A stretch of 7,808 bases of DNA from Flavobacteriales bacterium (lineage in GTDB: Bacteria > Bacteroidota > Bacteroidia > Flavobacteriales > Parvicellaceae): assembly GCA_014239715.1 (NCBI GenBank), contig JAAZYJ010000254.1:1-7808 (forward strand), in the 5' to 3' direction. Made by a program: the position numbers and the translations under genes. This document shows, in pieces, positions 1 to 5,406 of this stretch; positions within the stretch are counted from its first letter, which is position 1, and the number at the start of each line of letters is the position of its first letter. The notes below the pieces were generated by a model. That model did not search any database and was not told the origin of the DNA. It was given only the letters and a program-made list of their open reading frames with translations.

Positions 1-192
1 ACCACCTGAACCGCCAAGCCCCTTCTCCCAGGAACCGACTAATTTAAGGGTGTATTCTCCAAAACCAGCTGTTTCCGGTTTGGTGAACAACAGAGCAAGC
101 AAAAATGTAAGAAGGGTAAGTACAACGGCAATTGTAAAAGGCGCCGGTAAGAGCGCCTTAAATAATTTTGCGTATTTGTTCGTAAAGCTCAA
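1..192 (-). CDS. AtoE-type short-chain fatty acid transporter, N-terminal 64 residues (partial)
   Basis: Only the first 64 codons lie in the window; the gene continues past the left edge. The translation begins MSFTNKYAKLFKALLPAP and continues into a hydrophobic segment (about residues 18-37, containing TIAVVLTLLTFLLALLF), then FTKPET and a GSWEKG region. As I recall it, E. coli AtoE has a similar pattern near its start: a PDPLIFAMLLTLLTF stretch followed by a tryptophan-containing loop. That family consists of inner-membrane permeases linked to uptake of short-chain fatty acids such as acetoacetate and butyrate. The start must be TTG at 190-192: an in-frame TAA lies four codons upstream and the visible part has no internal Met. 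It begins 19 bases after the DUF3127 gene stop on the same strand, so co-transcription is likely. Substrate is inferred from the family only. Confidence 0.75.
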   Translation of the reverse strand, partial: MSFTNKYAKLFKALLPAPFTIAVVLTLLTFLLALLFTKPETAGFGEYTLKLVGSWEKGLGGSGG

Positions 193-211
193 ATTGAACT
201 CTTACTGTAAA

Positions 212-565
212 TTAAAATGGCAGGTCGTCGTCAGATTGAGTAAATTCTTCCACTTGAGGTTCAGCTGTTGGTGGCGGCATTTCACCTTGTCCTTCAGTTG
301 CTTCAATTTTCCACGCATCTACGTTGTGATACCATCTGCCGTTAAACTCTCTTGACGAAAGGTTAAAGCTAACGGTAACGTCTTGACCTTCTGAACAATT
401 TCCAAGCATGGCGATCTTATCATCACCGAAAAGGCTGAAGCATACATTAGGATTGTATTGATCACCTGTATCAACCACAAAGCCTTGTTTTTTCCATTCC
501 TTACCCGCTTTGCTTGTTCCACTTTCTACTTCCAAAATGTTCACTATGCGTCCTTTTAATTCCAT
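212..565 (-). CDS. DUF3127 protein, OB-fold-like with SSB-type acidic C-terminal tip
   Basis: A 117-residue protein matching the small DUF3127 family that is widespread in Bacteroidota and has no established function as far as I know. Residues 1-88 form the conserved body: an MELKGRI start, SGTSKAGKEWKKQ near 15-27, FSLFGDDK near 43-50, and SSREFNGRWYHNVDAW near 70-85. The alternating beta pattern with aromatic and basic residues resembles a single-stranded nucleic-acid-binding OB fold. Residues 90-110 are a low-complexity linker rich in Pro, Glu and Gln. The protein ends in DDDLPF, nearly identical to the DDDIPF tip of E. coli SSB, which recruits replication and repair proteins. This suggests, but does not prove, a role at single-stranded DNA. 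The ATG at 563-565 fits the family's usual start. The gene lies 79 bases downstream of the flavin reductase gene and 19 bases upstream of the AtoE-like gene. Confidence 0.88.
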   Translation of the reverse strand: MELKGRIVNILEVESGTSKAGKEWKKQGFVVDTGDQYNPNVCFSLFGDDKIAMLGNCSEGQDVTVSFNLSSREFNGRWYHNVDAWKIEATEGQGEMPPPTAEPQVEEFTQSDDDLPF

Positions 566-612
566 GTGTTATTCGTTTTATTTTTGATTATCGTCTCCTA
601 TTTCGAATTGTG

Positions 613-640
613 TGCAATTACAATGCTAAAATGCAATTAC
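613..640. repeat. 9-bp direct repeat TGCAATTAC upstream of the DUF3127 gene
   Basis: TGCAATTAC occurs at 613-621 and again at 632-640, a period of 19 bases, in the gap between the flavin reductase and DUF3127 genes. On the minus strand the pair surrounds TAGCATTG (621-628), which matches the Bacteroidota -7 consensus TAnnTTTG at five of its six specified bases. A promoter flanked by two regulator half-sites is one reading. Chance in AT-rich DNA is another. Confidence 0.4.
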
Positions 641-644
641 TAAG

Positions 645-1538
645 TTAGTTATTATATGCAAGAAGTGTCAGCCAGGCTTCCTCTAATTTGTTTTTTTCGA
701 GCATTTTTTTGGATCGCTTATGTAATTCAAGCTCCAGCGTAACGGCATCATCCTCGTATTGCATAAAAAGCTCGCTTAGCGTCAACAATTTGTACTCGTT
801 CACATCTGTTTCATTGGGAAGCTGTTCTATTCCACCCAGCTGGCCAATGTCATTTCCGGTCAACACTTTGCTGTTTCTTATTTCCTCCGGTATTTGATCA
901 TAGCCGATACCGCAGGTTGTAATTGGTTTTTCAATTTGAAACATGCTGTTGTTGTCCGTCCTGCAGTACCAATTCCCACCCATTCTTGCCACAAGGTCGA
1001 TCTTTTCCTGATCTACCATTTGATTTTCATCCAGCACGTCTTCAGAAATGTGGAGCTTGATGATCTCACAAATTACAAGGTTTCCGGCTCCACCCTCAGC
1101 TCCTAGCTCTTTTACCTCAAGCACTTTGCATTCCAGCTGTATAGGCGACTCCTTGATCCTGGCAGGTTTTACAAGGTCAGAGGGTATGGGTGTCAACCCG
1201 GTCTTTTCGAATTCACTGGTGTCAGCCGGGTAAGGTGAGCTCGCCAGACTCGTTTGGTGCACGATATCATAATTGACCACATTAATGACTACCTCCGGAA
1301 TACACTTAACGTTATTGTATGTGTCTTTTGTTGTATTCGTCCTTCCACTTCTCGCAGGCGAAAAGATGGCTATCGGCGGGTTTGCGCTAAACACATTGAA
1401 AAAACTGAACGGAGCAATATTGGGTACTCCATTCTCATCAATCGTACTGGCAAAACATATAGGTCTGGGGCCAATACTACCTAGTAAATAGTGGTGCAGT
1501 TTAGGTACAGAAACCTCTTTTGGATCAATAGATAGCAT
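645..1538 (-). CDS. Flavin reductase-family protein (FMN-binding split barrel)
   Basis: A 297-residue cytoplasmic protein of the flavin reductase/DIM6-NTAB-like family, which binds FMN in a split beta-barrel and commonly transfers electrons from NAD(P)H to flavin. The barrel spans about residues 14-165. Its clearest signature runs from GPRPICFAST (23-32) through NIAPFSFFNVFSANPP (40-55) to FSPARSGRTNTTKDT (59-73), followed by EVVINVVNY (82-90) and SPIQLECKV (131-139). The last 100 residues or so, from GGNWYCR at 187, lie outside the barrel and end in a charged, probably helical segment; this matches the longer family members I recall from Bacteroidota. The ATG at 1536-1538 gives the typical start with a PKEVSVPKLHHYLLG lead-in. 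It is the first gene of the likely minus-strand unit with DUF3127 and the AtoE-like gene. The physiological substrate cannot be read from the sequence. Confidence 0.9.
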   Translation of the reverse strand: MLSIDPKEVSVPKLHHYLLGSIGPRPICFASTIDENGVPNIAPFSFFNVFSANPPIAIFSPARSGRTNTTKDTYNNVKCIPEVVINVVNYDIVHQTSLASSPYPADTSEFEKTGLTPIPSDLVKPARIKESPIQLECKVLEVKELGAEGGAGNLVICEIIKLHISEDVLDENQMVDQEKIDLVARMGGNWYCRTDNNSMFQIEKPITTCGIGYDQIPEEIRNSKVLTGNDIGQLGGIEQLPNETDVNEYKLLTLSELFMQYEDDAVTLELELHKRSKKMLEKNKLEEAWLTLLAYNN

Positions 1539-1551
1539 AGTTGTGTATTAT

Positions 1552-1570
1552 CATTGCAATGGTAAAGTTA
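1552..1570 (-). promoter_or_regulatory. Possible promoter -7 element and palindrome before the flavin reductase gene
   Basis: On the minus strand TAACTTTA (1563-1570) matches TAnnTTTG except for the last base and lies 24 bases before the ATG at 1538. A perfect 10-base palindrome, CATTGCAATG, follows at 1552-1561, about where transcription would begin. I see no good -33 TTTG at the expected distance, so this is a weak call. Confidence 0.3.
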
Positions 1571-1605
1571 CTAAGACATCCATTCAAGACCTTGTTTGAG
1601 AAGCA

Positions 1606-1624
1606 AATCTTTTCAAAAAAGATT
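1606..1624. repeat. AT-rich inverted repeat upstream of the tRNA promoter
   Basis: AATCTTTT (1606-1613) and AAAAGATT (1617-1624) form a perfect 8-bp stem with a 3-base loop, between the flavin reductase gene start and the tRNA-Leu promoter. It has no run of T directly after it on the plus strand. It may be a regulatory palindrome or simply a product of the A/T-rich upstream region. Confidence 0.3.
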
Positions 1625-1652
1625 CCGTTTTTTCAAAATTTAAATATCTTTG
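1623..1652 (+). promoter_or_regulatory. Promoter for tRNA-Leu (Bacteroidota type)
   Basis: TATCTTTG at 1645-1652 is an exact match to the Bacteroidota sigma-A -7 consensus TAnnTTTG. It lies 41 bases upstream of the mature tRNA 5' end, and T-rich sequence (TTCCGTTTTTT) lies in the -33 region where TTTG is preferred. A short 5' leader removed by RNase P would be expected. The -33 element itself is not a clean match. Confidence 0.6.
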
Positions 1653-1693
1653 CAGACCTTAAATAGCCAAAGGGCAAGGGGAATTGAAATTTT

Positions 1694-1775
1694 GCGGATG
1701 TGGTGGAATTGGTAGACACGCTAGACTTAGGATCTAGTGCCGTGAGGCGTGGGGGTTCGACTCCCTTCATCCGCA
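1694..1775 (+). tRNA. tRNA-Leu (anticodon UAG)
   Basis: A complete 82-base class II tRNA. The acceptor stem GCGGATG (1694-1700) pairs perfectly with CATCCGC (1768-1774), followed by discriminator A1775. The D arm uses GTG (1703-1705) and CAC (1717-1719). The anticodon stem CTAGA/TCTAG (1721-1725/1733-1737) encloses the 7-base loop CTTAGGA with anticodon TAG at 1728-1730, reading CUA and probably other CUN codons. A long variable arm (about 1738-1750, GCC/GGC stem) is typical of tRNA-Leu. The T arm has the loop TTCGACT (1756-1762). No CCA is encoded, so the 3' end must be added after transcription, as is usual in this phylum. Confidence 0.97.
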
Positions 1776-1786
1776 CTTTGTTGATC

Positions 1787-1819
1787 AAATGGTGTCCTGA
1801 TTTCGGGATGCCATTTTTT
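1787..1819 (+). terminator. Intrinsic terminator after tRNA-Leu
   Basis: The arms AAATGGTGTCC (1787-1797) and GGATGCCATTT (1806-1816) form an 11-bp stem with two G-U pairs, and T's run through 1819. It ends only 23 bases before the tig ATG at 1843. It therefore also sits in the 5' region of trigger factor, and could affect how much transcription from the tRNA promoter reaches tig. Confidence 0.75.
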
Positions 1820-1842
1820 AGTTATTGGAAAAATTCATAGAA

Positions 1843-3198
1843 ATGGATATTAAGCAAGAAAAAATTGATGATTTAAATGCCTTGCTTCGCGTAAAGGTTA
1901 GTCCTGTTGATTACAAGGAAAAGGTGGATAAAACCTTGAAATCATACCGAAAGCAAGCAAGTATTCCTGGTTTCAGACAGGGTAAAGTGCCTATGGGGCT
2001 CATCAAGAAAAAATATGGTCCGTCTGTAGTAGCCGAAGAGGTGAATAAGGTAATTAACGATGCACTATACGAGCACATTACTGAAAACAAGGTTGATATC
2101 TTAGGAAATCCGATGCCAAAAGAAGATGAGCAAAGTAATGTCGACTGGCTTAATCCTGCCGAAATGGAGTTTACTTATGAAATTGGAATCGCTCCTGCAT
2201 TTAATGTCAAGCTTTCAAAAAAGGATAAAGTTGCCTACCATAAGGTAAAGGTTGATGATGCAATTATTGACAAACAAGTTGATGATTTTGCGCGCAGATA
2301 CGGCAAACTTATGCCTTCTGACATTTCGGAGCCGAAGGATATGCTCCTAGGTTCTTTCAAAGAACTTGACGGTTCCGGAAATCCAAAAGAAGGCGGGATC
2401 TTGCACACTTCGACAATTTCCATCGAATTTATGGAAGAGGAAAATATCAAGGAAAAACTTACCGGGTTAAAGGTAGGTGATGCAGTTATTTTAGATCCTG
2501 AAAATGTGTCAAAGGGAGAAGCAGATAAAGCGTCAATGCTGGGCATAACAAAAGATGAGCTGAGTAATGTCAGCAATGAGTTTGAATACACGATTACGGA
2601 GATCAAGAGAATGCAGCCGTGTGCCATCAATTCACAGCTATTTGACAAGATTTATGGCGAAGGAAGTGTTTCTTCCGAAGAAGAATTTCGAGGAAAGATC
2701 AGGGAAGAAATGGAAGCAATGTTCAGTAAGGATTCTGATAAGGTCTTTAAAAGAGACCTGTCAAATGTCTTAATAGGAAAGCTCAAGCTTCGATTACCGG
2801 ATGACTTTTTGAAGCGATGGATAATGGCAACGAATGACAAGGAAATAAGCAGGGAGCAAATCGAAGATGAATATGAGCAATATTCCAAGTCGTTAAAGTG
2901 GCAACTGATTGAGAATAAGATCATATCTGATAATGAGCTAAAGGTTGAGCAAGAAGAAGTGGTGGAATTTGCAAAGGGCTTGCTTGCCCAGCAGTATGCG
3001 CAGTATGGAATGCCGGCACCGGAGGAAGAGGAACTAGCTCAGAGTGCGGTAAAAGTTCTTCAAAATCAAGAAGAAGCGAAACGCATATACGAGGCGATCT
3101 ATGAAACCAAGATCATCGAATTTGCTAAGTCAATCGTTAAAATTGACGAAAAAGAGCTGAGCTACGATGATTTCGTAAAGGTTGCAACAGCGCAATAG
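1843..3198 (+). CDS. tig: Trigger factor, ribosome-associated chaperone
   Basis: A 451-residue protein, close to the usual trigger factor length. The N-terminal ribosome-binding domain (about 1-115) carries the signature GFRQGKVP (43-50), which docks at the ribosomal exit tunnel near protein L23. The middle region (about 150-255) corresponds to the FKBP-type prolyl isomerase domain but is strongly diverged; only pieces such as EKLTGLKVGDAVIL (204-217) resemble it, so isomerase activity is doubtful. The C-terminal region (about 260-450) is helical and charged, as in the substrate-cradling arms. I chose the ATG at 1843 because the translation then begins MDIKQEKIDDLNALL, typical of Bacteroidota. 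The TTG at 1825 would add six unconserved residues. No clear promoter lies between the tRNA terminator and the ATG. The adjacent clpP and clpX genes give the common tig-clpP-clpX order. Confidence 0.95.
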   Translation: MDIKQEKIDDLNALLRVKVSPVDYKEKVDKTLKSYRKQASIPGFRQGKVPMGLIKKKYGPSVVAEEVNKVINDALYEHITENKVDILGNPMPKEDEQSNVDWLNPAEMEFTYEIGIAPAFNVKLSKKDKVAYHKVKVDDAIIDKQVDDFARRYGKLMPSDISEPKDMLLGSFKELDGSGNPKEGGILHTSTISIEFMEEENIKEKLTGLKVGDAVILDPENVSKGEADKASMLGITKDELSNVSNEFEYTITEIKRMQPCAINSQLFDKIYGEGSVSSEEEFRGKIREEMEAMFSKDSDKVFKRDLSNVLIGKLKLRLPDDFLKRWIMATNDKEISREQIEDEYEQYSKSLKWQLIENKIISDNELKVEQEEVVEFAKGLLAQQYAQYGMPAPEEEELAQSAVKVLQNQEEAKRIYEAIYETKIIEFAKSIVKIDEKELSYDDFVKVATAQ

Positions 3199-3225
3199 AA
3201 CGTTTAAATCGACTGAAATTTACAC

Positions 3226-3250
3226 AAAACCCTCTCAGGAGGGTTTTTTT
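3226..3250 (+). terminator. Intrinsic terminator after tig
   Basis: AAAACCCTC (3226-3234) pairs perfectly with GAGGGTTTT (3239-3247) around the tetraloop TCAG, and the T run continues to 3250. The 9-bp stem with a T tail, 28 bases after the tig stop, is a textbook rho-independent terminator that separates tig from clpP. Confidence 0.92.
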
Positions 3251-3263
3251 ATTTTGTTTCTGA

Positions 3264-3327
3264 TTTTGACGAACCAGTACATAGAATAAATCCTATATTT
3301 AAACTCATTATCAGGAACTCATGTTCC
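3264..3327 (+). promoter_or_regulatory. Probable clpP promoter region with small palindrome
   Basis: This is the 125-base gap between the tig terminator and clpP, where a promoter is required. The best -7 candidate is TATATTTA (3294-3301), which differs from TAnnTTTG in the last base. TTTTG at 3264-3268 is a possible -33 element, but its spacing of 25 bases is long. Downstream, GGAAC (3314-3318) and GTTCC (3323-3327) form a perfect inverted repeat around TCAT, lying in the expected 5' leader about 50 bases before the ATG. It could be an operator or a short hairpin. Confidence 0.4.
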
Positions 3328-3375
3328 GTTTATCTTGACCAAGTACGAACAGAAAAAAATAAAATCCGATTCGCG

Positions 3376-4068
3376 ATGAATTACAGAGAAGAATTTAGAA
3401 AATATGCTACGAAGCACAAAGGCATTAGCAGTACGACTCATGACAAGTACATGTCACATGTTTACGGTGATGTAGACAACATGACTCGAACGGTAATTGA
3501 AGAAAGGCAAATGCCATTCAGGGAAGTGGACGTATTCTCAAGATTAATGGCTGACAGGATTATTTTTCTGGGAACCGGAATAGATGATTATATCGCTAAC
3601 ATTATACAAGCACAATTACTTTTTCTGGAGTCAACGGACCCAAAGAAAGACATTCAAATTTATTTGAACTCACCTGGGGGATCTGTATATGCCGGATTAG
3701 GCATCTATGATACAATGCAGTATATAGGGCCTGACGTGGCAACGATCTGTACTGGGATGGCAGCCTCTATGGGAGCCGTACTACTTTGTGCTGGAGCGAA
3801 AGGAAAAAGAACTGCGCTGAAACATTCCAGAGTAATGATCCACCAGCCTTTAGGGGGAGCACAAGGACAAGCATCTGATATCGAGATTACAGCAAAAGAA
3901 ATTCAAAAGCTTAAAAAAGAGCTGTATGATATAATCGCTGAGCATTCAGGTCAGACTTACGACAAGGTTTGGGAAGACTCAGATCGTGATTACTGGATGA
4001 TTGCCGAAGAAGCGAAGAAATACGGTATGATCGATGAGGTCCTGTTCCGTAAACCAAAGGGAAAATAA
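3376..4068 (+). CDS. clpP: ATP-dependent Clp protease proteolytic subunit ClpP
   Basis: A 230-residue serine protease subunit. ClpP forms two stacked heptameric rings whose inner chamber degrades proteins fed in by ClpX or related ATPases. The catalytic triad is intact: Ser131 in GMAASMGAV, His156 in MIHQPLGG, and Asp205 in DRDYWMIA. The spacings of 25 and 49 residues equal those in E. coli Clp[16 protein letters not shown] (98-112) is the conserved oxyanion region, and [11 protein letters not shown] (161-171) opens the handle segment. The N-terminal part before [16 protein letters not shown] is about 42 residues, longer than in E. coli; Bacteroidota ClpP proteins I know begin similarly (FRKYATKH), so the ATG at 3376 is supported. 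Part of this extension is probably a cleaved propeptide. It has its own upstream region after the tig terminator and its own downstream hairpin before clpX. Confidence 0.97.
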   Translation: MNYREEFRKYATKHKGISSTTHDKYMSHVYGDVDNMTRTVIEERQMPFREVDVFSRLMADRIIFLGTGIDDYIANIIQAQLLFLESTDPKKDIQIYLNSPGGSVYAGLGIYDTMQYIGPDVATICTGMAASMGAVLLCAGAKGKRTALKHSRVMIHQPLGGAQGQASDIEITAKEIQKLKKELYDIIAEHSGQTYDKVWEDSDRDYWMIAEEAKKYGMIDEVLFRKPKGK

Positions 4069-4095
4069 CACCATAAATTAAGTAGCTCGATTACG

Positions 4096-4135
4096 ACTGC
4101 ATTGTTCTCATTTGTAGGAACACGCAGTGTTTTTT
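4096..4135 (+). terminator. Terminator-like hairpin between clpP and clpX
   Basis: ACTGC (4096-4100) pairs with GCAGT (4124-4128), and TGTTC (4103-4107) pairs with GAACA (4118-4122), separated by a small internal loop (AT against C) and closed by a 10-base loop. A run of six T's follows at 4130-4135. This resembles a rho-independent terminator for clpP, starting 28 bases after its stop. The T run leads directly into the proposed clpX promoter. Confidence 0.6.
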
Positions 4136-4144
4136 GTATTTTTG
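4111..4144 (+). promoter_or_regulatory. Probable clpX promoter, predicting a nearly leaderless mRNA
   Basis: TATTTTTG (4137-4144) matches the Bacteroidota -7 consensus TAnnTTTG exactly. TTTG at 4111-4114 is a -33 candidate with a 22-base spacer, within the tolerated range I know for this phylum. The clpX ATG at 4152 is only 7 bases past the -7 element, so the transcript would begin at or within a few bases of the start codon. The -33 element lies in the loop of the clpP terminator hairpin. Confidence 0.55.
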
Positions 4145-4151
4145 TACTCTA

Positions 4152-5387
4152 ATGGCAGAAAAGAACGATGTGCGATGCTCATTTTGTGGGCGACAAAAGA
4201 AAGATACGCAAGTGCTAATTGCTGGAATCACAGGACATATTTGTGATGGTTGCATCAGTCAGGCGAATCAGATAGTGGAGGAAGAGGTGTCTTACAAAAA
4301 GGACGCTGCGATCGAATCATCCTTAACACTTCTCAAACCGAAAGAGCTCTGTGCTCATCTTGATCAATACGTAATCGGTCAGGATGGTGCTAAAAAGGTG
4401 CTGGCGGTTGCAGTTTATAACCACTATAAAAGATTGTTCCAAAAAGAGGAAGAAGAAGATGTTGAAATAGAAAAATCCAATGTTATCCTTGTTGGAAGAA
4501 CAGGGACAGGGAAAACACTTCTGGCTCGTACCATTGCTAAAATGCTGAATGTGCCATTTTGTATTGCGGATGCAACCGTACTAACCGAAGCAGGTTACGT
4601 GGGGGAAGATGTTGAAAGCATATTGTCAAGGTTGTTACAGGCGGCTGATTTTGATGTTGCTTCAGCTGAACGTGGTATTGTTTTCATTGACGAAATTGAT
4701 AAAGTTGCGAGAAAGTCAGATAACCCCTCGATCACCAGAGATGTTTCCGGTGAAGGTGTACAGCAGGCGATGCTGAAGCTGCTGGAAGGGACAACGGTTA
4801 ATGTGCCGCCGCAAGGTGGAAGGAAGCATCCGGAACAAAAAATGATACAAGTCAACACCAAGAATATTCTTTTTGTATGTGGTGGTGCTTTTTCCGGTAT
4901 CGAAAAGCTGATCGAAAGAAGGATCAATATAAATGCCATCGGATTTAACTTGTCTCAGGAAGATGTTGCCAAAGAGGAAGAGAATTTACTCAAATACGTC
5001 AACCCACAGGACCTGAAAGATTATGGACTGATTCCGGAGCTGATTGGTCGATTCCCGGTGTTGACATACTTGAATCCTTTGGAAAGGGATACGTTGAGAA
5101 GAATATTGATCGAACCAAAGAACTCTTTGGTAAAGCAATACATTAAACTGTTTAAGATCGATGATGTTGAGCTTAAATTTCATGATGATGTGTTCGATTT
5201 TATTGTGGACAAGGCAATTGAGCTGAAACTAGGCGCAAGGGGCTTAAGGTCAATTTGTGAGGCGATCCTGAATGATGCAATGTTTGAAATTCCATCTGAT
5301 GAAAAGATCAAGCAATTTGAATTGAATTTGAAGTATGCTCGGGATAAATTTAGTAAATCCAAAATCAGTACACTTAAAGTGGCATAG
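4152..5387 (+). CDS. clpX: ATP-dependent Clp protease ATP-binding subunit ClpX
   Basis: A 411-residue AAA+ unfoldase that recognises, unfolds and threads substrates into ClpP. Domains in order: an N-terminal zinc-binding domain with Cys9, Cys12, Cys31 and Cys34 (CSFCGR and CDGC); Walker A GRTGTGKT (115-122); pore loop GYVGED (148-153); Walker B IVFIDEID (176-183); the RKH loop GGRKHPEQ (222-229); the ClpP-docking IGF tripeptide (263-265); the Arg-finger region ELIGRF with Arg300; and the sensor II motif GARGLR (361-366). All functional elements are present, and the length is close to the family norm of about 410-425. The first Walker A variable residue is Arg where many ClpX proteins have Pro. 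The start is ATG 4152, giving the typical [13 protein letters not shown]; a TTG at 4134 would overlap the promoter. The IGF loop and the neighbouring clpP imply a ClpXP complex. Confidence 0.97.
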   Translation: MAEKNDVRCSFCGRQKKDTQVLIAGITGHICDGCISQANQIVEEEVSYKKDAAIESSLTLLKPKELCAHLDQYVIGQDGAKKVLAVAVYNHYKRLFQKEEEEDVEIEKSNVILVGRTGTGKTLLARTIAKMLNVPFCIADATVLTEAGYVGEDVESILSRLLQAADFDVASAERGIVFIDEIDKVARKSDNPSITRDVSGEGVQQAMLKLLEGTTVNVPPQGGRKHPEQKMIQVNTKNILFVCGGAFSGIEKLIERRININAIGFNLSQEDVAKEEENLLKYVNPQDLKDYGLIPELIGRFPVLTYLNPLERDTLRRILIEPKNSLVKQYIKLFKIDDVELKFHDDVFDFIVDKAIELKLGARGLRSICEAILNDAMFEIPSDEKIKQFELNLKYARDKFSKSKISTLKVA

Positions 5388-5406
5388 TCTTGGTAAATCA
5401 ATACGA

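Noticed and set aside
50..355. Plus-strand open frame across the AtoE and DUF3127 genes
   Set aside because: It overlaps two better-supported minus-strand genes, and its product is a basic, compositionally odd sequence with no domain pattern.
1539..1693. Sigma-54 promoter (GG and GC elements) as a target of the regulator in the window
   Set aside because: I found no TGGCAC-type element followed by TTGC at the correct spacing here or in the other gaps.
1825..1842. TTG start adding six residues to trigger factor
   Set aside because: The typical Bacteroidota trigger factor start MDIK matches ATG 1843.
2235..2648. Long open frame on the minus strand inside trigger factor
   Set aside because: It lies entirely antisense to a well-supported tig gene. 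Its translation is Ser/Ile-rich low complexity, typical of a shadow of Glu/Lys/Asp-rich coding sequence, and resembles no family.
4134..4151. TTG start adding six residues to ClpX
   Set aside because: It lies inside the terminator T run and promoter element. [13 protein letters not shown] from ATG 4152 is the normal ClpX N-terminus.
5335..5406. Upstream in-frame ATG for the beta-helix gene overlapping the clpX 3' end
   Set aside because: The extra 24 residues are translated from clpX in another frame and would place the clear signal peptide internally. ATG 5407 gives a normal secretory N-terminus.
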